Below are positions 19,457 to 29,200 of a DNA stretch of 64,000 nt, one piece after another. Within the stretch, counting starts at the first letter, position 1; the number at the start of each line of letters is the position of its first letter. Origin of the DNA: CAYMUR01 sp964393615 (lineage in GTDB: Bacteria; Planctomycetota; Planctomycetia; Pirellulales; Pirellulaceae). The position numbers and the translations under genes are program-made. The notes under the pieces are model-generated. The model was not told where the DNA came from and did no database searches. It saw only the letters and a list, made by a program, of their open reading frames with translations. Where the stretch lies: positions 38,439-102,438 of the forward strand of contig CAYMUR010000006.1 of NCBI GenBank assembly GCA_964393615.1, in the 5' to 3' direction.

Positions 19457-19987
19457 ATGACTTCTCTCGTAATGACAATAATGGGTAGCGACCGACCCGG
19501 GCTTGTTGGGTCTGTAGCCCGGGTGGTAAGCGAGCATGGAGGTAATTGGCTTGAGAGCCGGATGGCACATCTGGCAGGCCAATTTGCCGGTATCTTGCGG
19601 ATTAGTGTGACACCGGGACAAATGGATGGCTTGATGGCGGCGCTGCGTGAATTGGAATCGCAAGGCTTGCGGGTAGTGATCGAACAAAGCGATTCCGAAC
19701 AGACGTCCGATGGACCGTTGTCGGCGGTGATGCAATTAACCAGCAGTGACCGTCCTGGCATTGTACGCCAGGTTTCACAAACGTTGGCAGAAAAAGGAGT
19801 CAACGTGGAGGAATTTCATACGGAATGTGTTAACGCGCCGATGTCGGGTGACAAGCTTTTTCGGGCACGTGCGAATTTAAGGTTACCCACGGGAGTGACG
19901 TTGGTTGATCTGCGTCAGGAATTGGAGAAGATTGCGCATGACTTGGTAGCAGACGTGACCTTACGGGAATCGGACGACACTCCTTAA
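19457..19987 (+). CDS. Double ACT-domain protein, GcvR-like
   Basis: A 176-residue protein made of two ACT domains (about 3-75 and 90-168), each opening with the ligand-binding turn: GSDRPGLVGSVARVV and SSDRPGIVRQVSQTL. This is the layout of GcvR, the glycine-responsive regulator of the glycine cleavage system, and of related amino-acid sensors. The ATG at 19457 is preferred over the TTG at 19451 because AAAAAGGG lies at 19441-19448. It is a cytoplasmic sensor of an amino acid, perhaps glycine. The threonine-to-glycine operon lies about 7.5 kb upstream, which is suggestive but is not a shared transcript. Confidence 0.78.
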   Translation: MTSLVMTIMGSDRPGLVGSVARVVSEHGGNWLESRMAHLAGQFAGILRISVTPGQMDGLMAALRELESQGLRVVIEQSDSEQTSDGPLSAVMQLTSSDRPGIVRQVSQTLAEKGVNVEEFHTECVNAPMSGDKLFRARANLRLPTGVTLVDLRQELEKIAHDLVADVTLRESDDTP

Positions 19988-20202
19988 GGGAATCATGCTG
20001 GTAAGCCAGTTGGCACTGTCCGGTTAACCAGCGAACCGTCTTGAAGGTCTTCGCGCCAGCCGACTTGGGTCGACAAATGACTTGTTCCTTGGGGCTGCTG
20101 TGTGTAGCCTGGAGGGTGGGGGTTATGGGTGTTGCCGCTTGGCAGGCAAGGTTGATTTTGTGCTGTCTTCGCTGGAACGGATGAGGCTCGGGACTTTATT
20201 TC

Positions 20203-21081
20203 ATGTCGATTCAATTTGCATGCCCTGGTTGCAAAAAGCGATTTTCGGTGAAGCCTGAATTGGCAGGTAAAGTTGCCCAATGTTCAGATTGCGGAAAAAA
20301 GATTCGTGTTCCGCAAGTTCGTTCACCGCATGCGTCCAGTCGGAAGCCGGTTGCGACGAAGACTTCGGTGGTCGATATCCTGGATGATTACGAGCCTCCG
20401 GAATCAGACGAGCCAGTTTTCGTAATCCCGCCCGAAATTGCTGACCAGTTAGAGCTCGAAATCGAGGCAGAGAAAAAAAAGAATAGACGCAAGGGAGACA
20501 ATCCCCTGTGTCCCTCGTGTGGAAAGAAATACATTGGGTCGACGGCAATTTGTGTCAGGTGTGGGTTCGATCCCAGCGCTGGTACAACCGTCAAGGTAAA
20601 AAAGAGTCAGATGGGAGAGATTCTTTTCTCCACTGAGGGTCGGATCCCTCGTAGCGAATTCTGGACGTATTCCATCCTGGTAGGCTTTGGATGGGGCGTG
20701 TATGGCATTGTGATGATAATCCTGGCTGGTATTTTTGCCGCGAGTGCGTGGAGTGGTGTGATCGAGGGCAGCTTGTTTCGTGGGGATGGGCTGACTCAGC
20801 GGGATATACCCGGTCTGGCGATTTTCTTTGGGCTGATGGTTCCCAATTTGGGTTTTCTCTGGATACAAATGGTGTTGCTGATCAAACGTTGGCACGATCG
20901 GAACAAACCGGGAGTTTGGGTATTATTGAGTTTTGTTCCTATTGTTGGACCAATCTGGTCCTTGGTCGAAGCGGGATGTATGCGTGGTACAGTAGGACTG
21001 AATCAATACGGTTCCGATCCGCTTGGCAAAAAAGCGATCCACAAAAGACGAGCTGCGACTGCGGAAAAGAAACCTACCTGA
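20203..21081 (+). CDS. Zinc-ribbon and DUF805 membrane protein
   Basis: A 292-residue protein. The N-terminus is a zinc ribbon (CPGC near 7-10, CSDC near 27-30, in the MJ0042 style). A charged linker leads to a second zinc ribbon with CPSCGKKY and CVRCG near 105-125. Residues 145-275 are a DUF805 membrane domain: the opening LFSTEGRIPRSEFW, about four hydrophobic helices, and the closing GTVGLNQYGSDPLG. DUF805 proteins are small inner-membrane proteins of unknown activity. Such fusions with zinc ribbons are frequent in planctomycetes. No operon partner is evident. Confidence 0.8.
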   Translation: MSIQFACPGCKKRFSVKPELAGKVAQCSDCGKKIRVPQVRSPHASSRKPVATKTSVVDILDDYEPPESDEPVFVIPPEIADQLELEIEAEKKKNRRKGDNPLCPSCGKKYIGSTAICVRCGFDPSAGTTVKVKKSQMGEILFSTEGRIPRSEFWTYSILVGFGWGVYGIVMIILAGIFAASAWSGVIEGSLFRGDGLTQRDIPGLAIFFGLMVPNLGFLWIQMVLLIKRWHDRNKPGVWVLLSFVPIVGPIWSLVEAGCMRGTVGLNQYGSDPLGKKAIHKRRAATAEKKPT

Positions 21082-21315
21082 TTTTGCTCGGACGGATAAC
21101 GTGTTCTCTGGTAGGTGAAACGGGCCTGATGGAATAAGCGGCAGGCGGCTATCTCCGTCTGTCTGGATACAACGTGTCAAGTCCTCCGGCTGGTCGGTCG
21201 ATCACATCGAAACGGAGGCCGCTGACAAAAAAACTAGTTCTGCAGTGTCTGCTAGCGATGTGCCAGGAACGTTGATCGTGGTGGATCGTATCAGGAGCTT
21301 GAGAGGCTTGGCGAG

Positions 21316-21849
21316 ATGGTGATCATCCGAACCAGCTTTCTGTTGTTGTTTGCGGCCGTGGGGGCTTGGATCGATGGCCGGACCCGGCGGTTACCGAACT
21401 GGTTAACCATCTCCGGGGTGGCGACAGGGCTACTTTACCAGCTGACCAACGGTTTTTTTGAGTCGGGTTGGGGAGGAGCTGGCAAGCAGGTTCTGGTTTC
21501 GTTGGCGGGATTTTTGGTGGGTTTTGGAATGCTGTGGATGATCTGGCTGGCCCGTGGGGCGGGGGCTGGCGATATCAAATTTATGGGAGCGATTGGCGCT
21601 TGGCTGGGACCAAGAGGGATCTTTGTTGTGTTTTGTCTGGCCTGTCTCTTGGCCGCAGTTTTTGTGGCGGGAACGCTGTTGTACCGATTGTTGAGGCGTG
21701 TATTCCGCTGGTCAAGAACGGGGGACGAATCGTTAGAGCCGTTACAGAAACACCCATCGAATCTGTTGCCGTTTGGTGTCCCGGCAGGAGCTGCCACTTG
21801 GTGTTATGTTTTCTATGTCGATATCTTTCGACCTTGGATCGGGCTCTGA
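21316..21849 (+). CDS. Prepilin peptidase, A24 family, CpaA/TadV-like
   Basis: A 177-residue membrane aspartic protease that removes the leader of type IV pilin-like proteins. The two catalytic aspartates are in the expected contexts: D20 in WIDGRTRRLPNWLT after the first helix, and D86 in the GxGD motif of GAGAGDIKFMGAIGAWLG. It lacks the N-terminal methylase domain of full PilD, as in the short CpaA/TadV class that serves Tad-type pili. Five or six helices fit the length. No pilin or secretion genes are nearby, so the machine it serves must be elsewhere in the genome. Confidence 0.85.
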   Translation: MVIIRTSFLLLFAAVGAWIDGRTRRLPNWLTISGVATGLLYQLTNGFFESGWGGAGKQVLVSLAGFLVGFGMLWMIWLARGAGAGDIKFMGAIGAWLGPRGIFVVFCLACLLAAVFVAGTLLYRLLRRVFRWSRTGDESLEPLQKHPSNLLPFGVPAGAATWCYVFYVDIFRPWIGL

Positions 21850-22083
21850 ACACGCAATTGAGACTGGGGGATGTCTCCGAGGTACGGGAGATGTTCTGAC
21901 GACACGTGGGCAATGTAATTGGGTGGATAAGTTTCGAATAACCCTTAAAGTGATAGCGAAATTCCCGCTCCGAATCCAATCTAGATGGGGCTCTACGATG
22001 AGCGTCAGGTCAAGGCGTCGGAGTTAGGAGCTTCATGTAACGCCGCGGCACTGTGGGTAGTTTGTTGGTCAGTGGGGGCTCCT

Positions 22084-22952
22084 TTAGTGGTTGAGGTGAG
22101 CCAATACCCACTCGACCATGCTTTTCTTGTAATGCTGGTCCTCGGGCCTGGCCCAGAGGCCGTGGCCTCCCCCGACGATCGCGATGAGATCACACTCAGC
22201 GCCGGCAAATCGCATCACCTGTTGCAACTGCACGGCTTGTTCGAAAGGGACCCCGAAGTCTCGCGTACCATGAATCAGCAAATAGGGTGGCATGTCCCTA
22301 TGGACGTGAGTGACTGTTGAGGCATCGTTGAGGATTTTAAAATTTTCCGACGTTACTTTCTCGAAGCCCACAAACGCTCCCTCTCCACCCAGGATGTGGC
22401 CGTGACGAATAGTGAACTCCTTGCGAGAGAGGGTGCAGGGCTCTTCGGTCGACCGCAGCACGAGGTCGTGCACACCGGAAAATGGCACCACCGCGGCGAC
22501 CTTGTTGCCAGGACGATAGTTCGCACCGGCGTAGGATGCCAGTCCACCCCCAGCAGACTCGCCCAAGAGCACAAGTTTGTCAGGATCGATACGTAGAGCC
22601 TTGGCGTTCTTCTTGACGTATGCAATCCCTGCCTGGATGTCATCTGGAGCTGCCGGAAAGATATGCTTGGGCGCCAGTCGATAATCGAGGCTGACCATCG
22701 AAAATCCGACGGCGATGAGCGGTTCCACGTAGGGTTTCGTCACACTACGCCGATCTCCGTGGACGTATCCGCCCCCATGTACGTAAACGACGGCGGGGTG
22801 CGGTCCGGCCCCTTTCTGCAAGTAGGCATCGAGTTTCATCGAGACGCCAGCCGGCTTTGCGAACTCAATGTCGGCCCGTTTCTCGAGCGTGTCGAGCGAC
22901 TGGCNNNNNNNNNNAGAGCGAAAAGCAACGTCAATAAGTCATGAACACGCAC
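22084..22952 (-). CDS. Secreted alpha/beta-hydrolase esterase, interrupted by an assembly gap
   Basis: An esterase of the alpha/beta-hydrolase fold (BD-FAE/lipase type). The part downstream of the gap has the oxyanion motif HGGG, the nucleophile motif GESAGG, an Asp in HGTRDFGVPFEQ and a His in GGGHGLW, so the triad is complete. Reading upstream from the internal ATG at 22839, the frame stays open through QSLDTLEKRADIEFAKPAGVS to the gap. Beyond the gap a GTG at 22952, six bases after GGGAGG, begins VRVHDLLTLLFAL, a signal-peptide-like start. The true gap length is unknown, so continuity of the frame is inferred. Its neighbour upstream is a decayed DUF1501 gene. The substrate may be a plant or algal polysaccharide ester, but that is only a guess. 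Confidence 0.75.
22905..22914. other. Assembly gap (10 N)
   Basis: Ten ambiguous bases, a placeholder for an unresolved join. It falls between the signal peptide and the catalytic domain of the esterase gene. Confidence 1.
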
Positions 22953-23036
22953 GTGGGACCTCCCGTGATAGGTATTGAAAACGGAGCGACTCAAATGATA
23001 GGAACTCGGCTTCTACGAGGAATCTAAGGAAAGAAG

Positions 23037-23282
23037 TGAGGGAACTGGGGAAAACCTCCCATGTAGCAGAGAATCACCAGTTGTTTTGCTTTGGGCGGGT
23101 CGTGCGAAGGGAGGGGGGCCCACACCCCAACGCTGTCTCACTTCGCCGTCACCGCCAGCGACTGCCGAAGCTCCAGCAGGCCGGGGGCCGCGCCCAAGTC
23201 GCAGGATTTCAGGAAACCGCGCCGGCTGGCAAAGATCGAGTCCTCGCCATGCGGAATGCGAGATGTGTTTTCGGTGGGACAT
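23037..23282 (-). pseudogene. Decayed 5' fragment of a DUF1501 gene
   Basis: The fragment matches the first 75 or so codons of the intact DUF1501 gene at 41451-42905. It begins MSHRKHISHSAWRGL (intact: MFPRKHTPHSNYSGL). Then, in another frame, it reads ASRRGFLKSCDLGAAP (intact: ATRRGFLQSSGLGAAS), keeping the twin-arginine signal. After a TGA at 23138-23140 it continues APLPSHDPPKAKQLVI (intact: APRLSHDPPKAKNLII). It therefore has a frameshift near 23225-23235, an in-frame stop and a 3' truncation near 23040. The rest of the gene is not in this region. Confidence 0.85.
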
Positions 23283-23910
23283 GATGACGACAGACCCCGG
23301 CGACTTCCAACTCACGACCTCCTTGGACAAGAACGCAACGATTACGGTGTATAAACAAGTCAAGCCAAAATGTCAACTCGCCGGATGCTACGGACGGCTC
23401 TGGCAATGGCAGCGGACGAACTGATTCTGACGCGGTTGGTACAGCTTGAGCTGGTGGCTCTGTTCCCCTTTGCGGTTGTCTGGGGGTCGCGGCATACGCC
23501 ATCTTTCTATCGACATTGCGTAACGTGACGTGAGCGCTGCCAATCTCATTCAGAAATGGAGTTTCTGACACTTGTTCCGTGTCATGCCACCTTTTGCAGC
23601 GAATTCAATCATTCAGCCGGCCACGATGTTAAAACGGAAAGGCAAGTAGGCTGGGCGCAGTTCTAGCTTTAACTCCGTTTCAATCCCCATGGGAATTTCC
23701 GGCATATGGAACTGTCATTCACCTCTGCATGGATCCAAGGAAGTTGATTTTTTCCAGCCATTCTGACGCTACTCCTTCGTGCGTTGTTATTTGGGCGGTT
23801 GCCATGATACACCAATCCCCCGCTTTTTTTGTCTGGTAGCCCAGGGTAGACTACCGATCGCTCCTCGAATTCTAAAAAACCAACGACCGGGTTTCACCGC
23901 AGAGGTTCTT
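23283..23910. other. Non-coding region upstream of the LamG/propeller gene
   Basis: About 630 bases between the DUF1501 remnant and the next gene. The only structure seen is a 7-bp hairpin, tcagaaa/tttctga, at 23550-23568, without a T-run. No convincing reading frame was found. It may be decayed sequence, since it borders a pseudogene. Confidence 0.4.
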
Positions 23911-26073
23911 ATGACGATGGAACGCCTTGTATATTTCTACCTTGGCACCTTGTTGTTATTGAATCCCGAGTTTGCTTCTGGCACGGAAGAGACGTCTGCC
24001 AGCCATCCGTTTCAAACAGATCCATACACGGTTGCCCTGTTCCACTTCGACAAGGCGGAGGGCACCATCATCGATAACCTTGTCAAAGAAGAGCCCAACG
24101 GCCATCTGCACAACTCGGCCGTTTGGGAGCCCATTGATCATCCGGGCGAAAATAAAAGATTTGGCCAAGCACTGTTATTGATTGATCAAAATTCGTCGAT
24201 GACCTGGAGTGACAGTCCAAAAGGCGACCTGCCAGGGACCTACACGGTCGAATTCTGGATTCGGCCTGCCAATCTGGCGTCGGGAGCAATCGTTGGCCAA
24301 ACGTTTCCCCGCAATCCTTCACATCAGCGAATGTCACATGTGACCTATGCTGACAAGGGACGAATCGTGCATCGCAATGCCGCAGGACCGGGTGACGCTG
24401 GCATCGGCAGGACAGCTTGGGTCACTACGATCCTACCTGTTCTACGAGTTGGCCAATGGACTCATGTTGCCGTAGTAAACAATGTTCCACATCACCGGTT
24501 GGAGATATTTATTGACAACGTTTCGGTGCCCGTGACACGAGCTGACCACGGTCACGATCGCGACGCAGACCCTCATGATCCGAAAGACATTACCGGTGAC
24601 TTTGCCATTGGAGCCGGAATGTTTGAAAATCAAGCAGCGTCGTTCATCGGCGTTCTAGATGAACTGAGAATTTCCAACATAGCACGTTACCCACAATCTC
24701 GGCCTCTTGCCATCAGTAAGAAACGGGTTCTCTTTCTCGACGAGTTGTACGTTGACAAAAAAGAGAACCTGGAGCGGATCCTCAATCCGCCACGCAAGCA
24801 CCCAAATAACCCGATCTTTCCGCGGAAAAAACCGTGGGAAAAGTACGCCACTGGCCTCGGAAATGTGGTTTTCGATTCCCAAGCCGGCCTCTTTAAGTGC
24901 TGGTATCGTGGCATTGCCTCGACCAGTAGCAAGATGTACAGCGACGAAGGATCGCGGATGTACCATTGCTACGCAACCTCCCAGGATGGGTTGCAGTGGG
25001 AGAGGCCTAATCTGTCCCGCGTCGAGTTTGAAGGAAGCAAGGAAAACAACATTCTTCCGATGGCGTATCATGTGTTTCCTATCCGCCATGGTGCGGAGGC
25101 CGACAAGCAGTTCGCCGGGCTCCAGGGGCGCGGGGGTGAAAATCTGTTCTACTCCGACAATGGTCTGGACTGGGAACCTTACCCCGAAAATCCGGTAGCG
25201 GGTGGCGTGTCGTTTGGAATGAGCGGCATCGTGTACGACCCAGGACGGCAACTGTATGCTGCCTACGGCCAGGGGTGGAGTCGGCTACCCCGCCCCGGCG
25301 AACCGAATCGTGGCTCGCGGATTATCATCGGGCGGTTTTCCAAAGATCTCACCAGCTGGACCATCCCCACGCCGGTTCTCGTGCCCTTGCCCGATGATCC
25401 GCCGGGTCTCGAATTCTATGCGATGGGTTGTTTCCTCGACGGCGATATGTATATCGGGCTTCCCTGGACCTACTACTCATCGTACGGAGAGGGGAACGAG
25501 CCTCCCCATCCGCGCCAGTACGGGAAGATCAACACGGAGTTGGTCGTTAGCCGCGACGGGGTGCACTGGTCGCGTGTTGCAGCACGCGTCCCGTTCATCC
25601 CCCTGGGACAGGAGGGCGAATGGGACGATGGAATGGTCTTCGGGCTACGGCCGATGCGGATGGGAGATGAAATCTACTTTTACTATTCAGGTTACGACGG
25701 CCACCACGGTGGCAAAGATCGTGTGTCCGCTGGCGGGCTCGCGATTCTTCCTCGCGATCGCTATTTGTCGGTGACGCCGGGCCCGGTCGGAGGTTCCGGC
25801 CGCTGGACCGCCATCCGATTGAAGCCGGCATCCGGCAAGCTCTGGGTAAACGCAGATGCCAGTGCCGGTGAAATCAGGGTTGCGCTTCTGAGTGAGGAGG
25901 GACAGCCCCTGGCCGGATACACTAGTGATGAATGTGAACCGATCACCACCGATACACTCGAACACACCGTGCGCTGGAAACATCGCTCACGACTTCCTGG
26001 TGGGCGCCGGTTTCGGATCGAGTTCACCCTGGACGGTGCTGTCCATCTCTTCGGCTTCGGAGCCAGAGGCTGA
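23911..26073 (+). CDS. Secreted LamG-domain protein with a GH32/GH43-like beta-propeller
   Basis: A 720-residue exported protein. A signal peptide (1-24) is followed by a LamG/concanavalin-like domain at about 35-260, opening VALFHFDKAEGTIIDN and closing GVLDELRISNIARY. Residues 290-650 resemble the five-bladed propeller of GH32/GH43 enzymes, with repeated strands such as MYHCYATSQDGLQWERPN and VVSRDGVHWSRV. A small beta domain closes the protein. The ATG at 23911 is chosen over 23779 because AGAGG precedes it and a signal peptide follows. The probable role is binding and perhaps hydrolysis of an extracellular glycan; catalytic residues cannot be assigned by eye. It converges on the giant CotH gene, 151 bp away. 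Confidence 0.7.
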   Translation: MTMERLVYFYLGTLLLLNPEFASGTEETSASHPFQTDPYTVALFHFDKAEGTIIDNLVKEEPNGHLHNSAVWEPIDHPGENKRFGQALLLIDQNSSMTWSDSPKGDLPGTYTVEFWIRPANLASGAIVGQTFPRNPSHQRMSHVTYADKGRIVHRNAAGPGDAGIGRTAWVTTILPVLRVGQWTHVAVVNNVPHHRLEIFIDNVSVPVTRADHGHDRDADPHDPKDITGDFAIGAGMFENQAASFIGVLDELRISNIARYPQSRPLAISKKRVLFLDELYVDKKENLERILNPPRKHPNNPIFPRKKPWEKYATGLGNVVFDSQAGLFKCWYRGIASTSSKMYSDEGSRMYHCYATSQDGLQWERPNLSRVEFEGSKENNILPMAYHVFPIRHGAEADKQFAGLQGRGGENLFYSDNGLDWEPYPENPVAGGVSFGMSGIVYDPGRQLYAAYGQGWSRLPRPGEPNRGSRIIIGRFSKDLTSWTIPTPVLVPLPDDPPGLEFYAMGCFLDGDMYIGLPWTYYSSYGEGNEPPHPRQYGKINTELVVSRDGVHWSRVAARVPFIPLGQEGEWDDGMVFGLRPMRMGDEIYFYYSGYDGHHGGKDRVSAGGLAILPRDRYLSVTPGPVGGSGRWTAIRLKPASGKLWVNADASAGEIRVALLSEEGQPLAGYTSDECEPITTDTLEHTVRWKHRSRLPGGRRFRIEFTLDGAVHLFGFGARG

Positions 26074-26224
26074 GAAGACGAGTTAGCCTCTACCACTGGG
26101 CCTGCCGGCGACGATACGAAGTAACAGCCTTCGGCCGCTGGGGACGCACTGCACCAAGTGCAGTTCCGGTAAAAAAGAATCAAAAATGCTCTCACTGTCG
26201 AAACGGTGCTGCGTTGGTTCCGCT

Positions 26225-29200
26225 CTACGAAGATCCAAGCGATGGATCTTCCATCATTTTGTCGTCGAGATTCACCTCTGAAGATCGTAGCTGATCCCTT
26301 TTCCACGGATCAGCGTGGCTGCGGTACGACGAGCGAAAGTAACGGTCAACAAAGAGATGATCCGTGGTATTTTGTTTTACGTCCTCGTGTGGGCGGTCCA
26401 CGTCGACGGGGCTGGTGTCGGCAAGGGACGTGCGTTCCGTGCCGAAAACCGTCAAGGCCCGTTCAGGGGTCGCTGCGGCAGTCACCGGCGGACCGGCAAA
26501 GCCGGCCATAGATAAAGCGTTGACGGGTGGATAACCCAGGGGAGAGAAATTGACTACCAACTGCAGAATGTCAGAAATGTCCACGTCGCCATCGCCGTCG
26601 AAGTTGCCCTGGCCCCATCCGTAAAAGGCGTTTTGAGCGAAGGTATCAAAATTGATGACCGCTTCGTTGAAATCGATGATGTCGACATCCTGGTCGAGAT
26701 CGGCATCGCCAAATCGCCTGCCCAGGATGTTCTGCACCAGATGGTCGACATCTTGCCGGTCCACGTCTCCGTCGTCATCCATGTCATACGTGGGATCATC
26801 CGATCCCAGCTTGGCGAACAACAGGTCGATGTCCATGGTGTCCACCTGGCCATCGTGGTTCAAGTTGCCTTCTGGTTCTGGCCCCAACTCAACGTTGAGG
26901 GACCACTTCAGTAAAGCGCCCAGGTCTTTGTTCGGTACATCGTCTGTTATGTGCAGGGTCCACGTGCCATGAATGTTCTCTCCGGCGAAGTCGCGCAGCA
27001 TTCCCGTCGGCCGGAACCAGCCAGTGAATGGCGCCGGCGCTGTTGTGATCGATTGGGATGCATCATCATCCAATCTGGTGGCCGTCAAGTTGTCGCCATG
27101 GGCACCTACGCCCGCCAGCAACTCAACCATTGTTCCCTCGGGAGATTCCAGGAAAATATCCAGGTCCCCGACTCGCGTGTGGGTGATGTCGAGGTTCACG
27201 TCGACATCGAGTAAACGACCGTTGTCAGCAACGTGGAGCTGATAGGTCGTCGTTTGGCCGTCGATCAACGAGCCGGAAACGGTGGTCAGTGGTCCTTCAC
27301 CTCCGATCGCCAAATACGCAACGGTTTCGCCGGTATGCCCGGTCTCCTCGTCGACACTTGTGTCCTCTTCGAGCTTGACTTCGATGCTCCCCGAGTCCGC
27401 GTTGCGAACACGCAGATGGGAGTTGTCGGCACCGTTATAGCTGGCCAAGGACGCCAGAAAGCTCGGCACCACGTTGAACGCCGATTGCACATACGAGATC
27501 GTTCGAAAATCCTGCGTGACGTACGAGTGGATTCCGGCGACGATGGGTATTTCGTTCCACATGCCGGTGCCAGGATCGATCGCCAAGAAACCGATGGTTT
27601 CCTCAACATGTTCGGGGCCGAACTGTTCTTCGGGCTCCAACGCCACGTCGAAATTGCCCCTCGTTATTGAATCCTCTCGGGTGGACAGGAAAAGCTCGCC
27701 AACGTTAGTCTGCGGCTGGCTTAGTACAATCGGCGTGTTGGCGAATAACGACGTGAAATTGATGTTCTGAAAAGAGGGGGAGGTAATGTTGGCACCTACC
27801 GAGGCAGAGGTGTCGACGGTTCCTACTTCCAAATGCGTACCATCGGAAAGCCAGTGACTTCCTGCTTCGAGGACGATATAGCCGGCCGTTTCTCCCACAC
27901 CGTGTAATCCGTTCTGGTTGGAAGGTTCGGCCAGGAACATTTCGAATTGGTTCGACTGCACATTAGTTACCCGTACAACGACCGGATCGGAGCCGTTGAA
28001 GGATGCGGGCTGCGCGAGGACGACCGGATTGTCGTACTCCTGGGAGAAAGCAATGGTTTTGATTTCGTGCGTCAGATCGGTTACAATTCCCACTTCGCCA
28101 ATCACCGTCGCCCCGGTCGTGAATTCGAGAAACCGGTCATGGCGCAAACGCCCGGGAGTCGGATTCGAGCTGAACCAGCTGGCCGAGTCGTTGCCCCACA
28201 GGTCGCTACGCGTTCGCTGCAGGGAAGATCCCGTGCCGTCAGGATCGATCGGCCACGGGGCGGTGTCGTCGAAGTCGACTTGATCCTCGATGATTTGTGC
28301 GGTCGTCGATTGACCCGAAGCTGGATCTCCTACGACGCGACGCAGTGTCAGCGTCTCACCGCCGTTATCCAATTGGCCTGGATACGGTCCCAAAAAGCTG
28401 GACAAGTTCCCGGCGATGTCGACGCCGTACTCACTGTCAAAATCCGCGGCCAGCGCGGTAAGCGTCGGATCGAAGGGCAATAAGACCAAGATCTGTCCGG
28501 GATCGATGGTTGTTCCGGCGGGGAACTCGTAGCCGATGCCGCCCACCGTCCAACCGGTCAAATCAATTTTCAGCGGCGATGGATTGTAGATCTCGACAAA
28601 TTCGAGCAGCTGGCTCGACGGATTGTACATAATCTCGCTGATGACTAATGGGCCGGTACGAGGCCCGCTGTTGGACGCTCCAAGCGTCGTAGAAATCATG
28701 GGATATAAGTCCCCCGTTCCGTCCGGCCAGCGGCCAGAGGACTCACCGGGCAAGGCGGGGCCGAAAGAAATATGAGTGATGAACAAGTCCGGGTTCCCTG
28801 CGGTGCCGGGATCGACCAGCACTACTTCATCACCCGTGGTACCGTTCAGTCCGAAACCGAAGCTATTTTGATCGAGGACCAGATAGTCTCCCGCTGGCAC
28901 GGTGGTGTTTGTCGAAATCACGTATCGGTCCAAATTGGCGAGGCTATCACTCAGCCACATGCCACCGATGTCGATCGGGTTACCTGTGGGGTTGTAGAAC
29001 TCAATCGCATCGACATCCAACCCGAGGGGGTTGGTAATAATTTCGTTGATGACCACGCTTGCCGTATTTCCGATCCCTGCGGAGCCTGGTGTCCCGCCAC
29101 GTTCGACGCTGCTGTGCCAGCCGCTGGAACAACCGTCCGGGCTCATCGACAGCCCGGTCAGTTCCAGCGAACTGCCGCCGCCGTCGGCCCGCGCGGGCCA

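Noticed and set aside
20561..20576. tRNA T-loop-like sequence gggttcgatcccagc
   Set aside because: It lies within the second zinc ribbon of the DUF805 gene, and no acceptor or anticodon arms can be formed around it.
26140..26170. Small hairpin actgca/tgcagt between the LamG/propeller gene and the giant gene
   Set aside because: It has no T-run in the right place on either strand, so it is not supported as a terminator.
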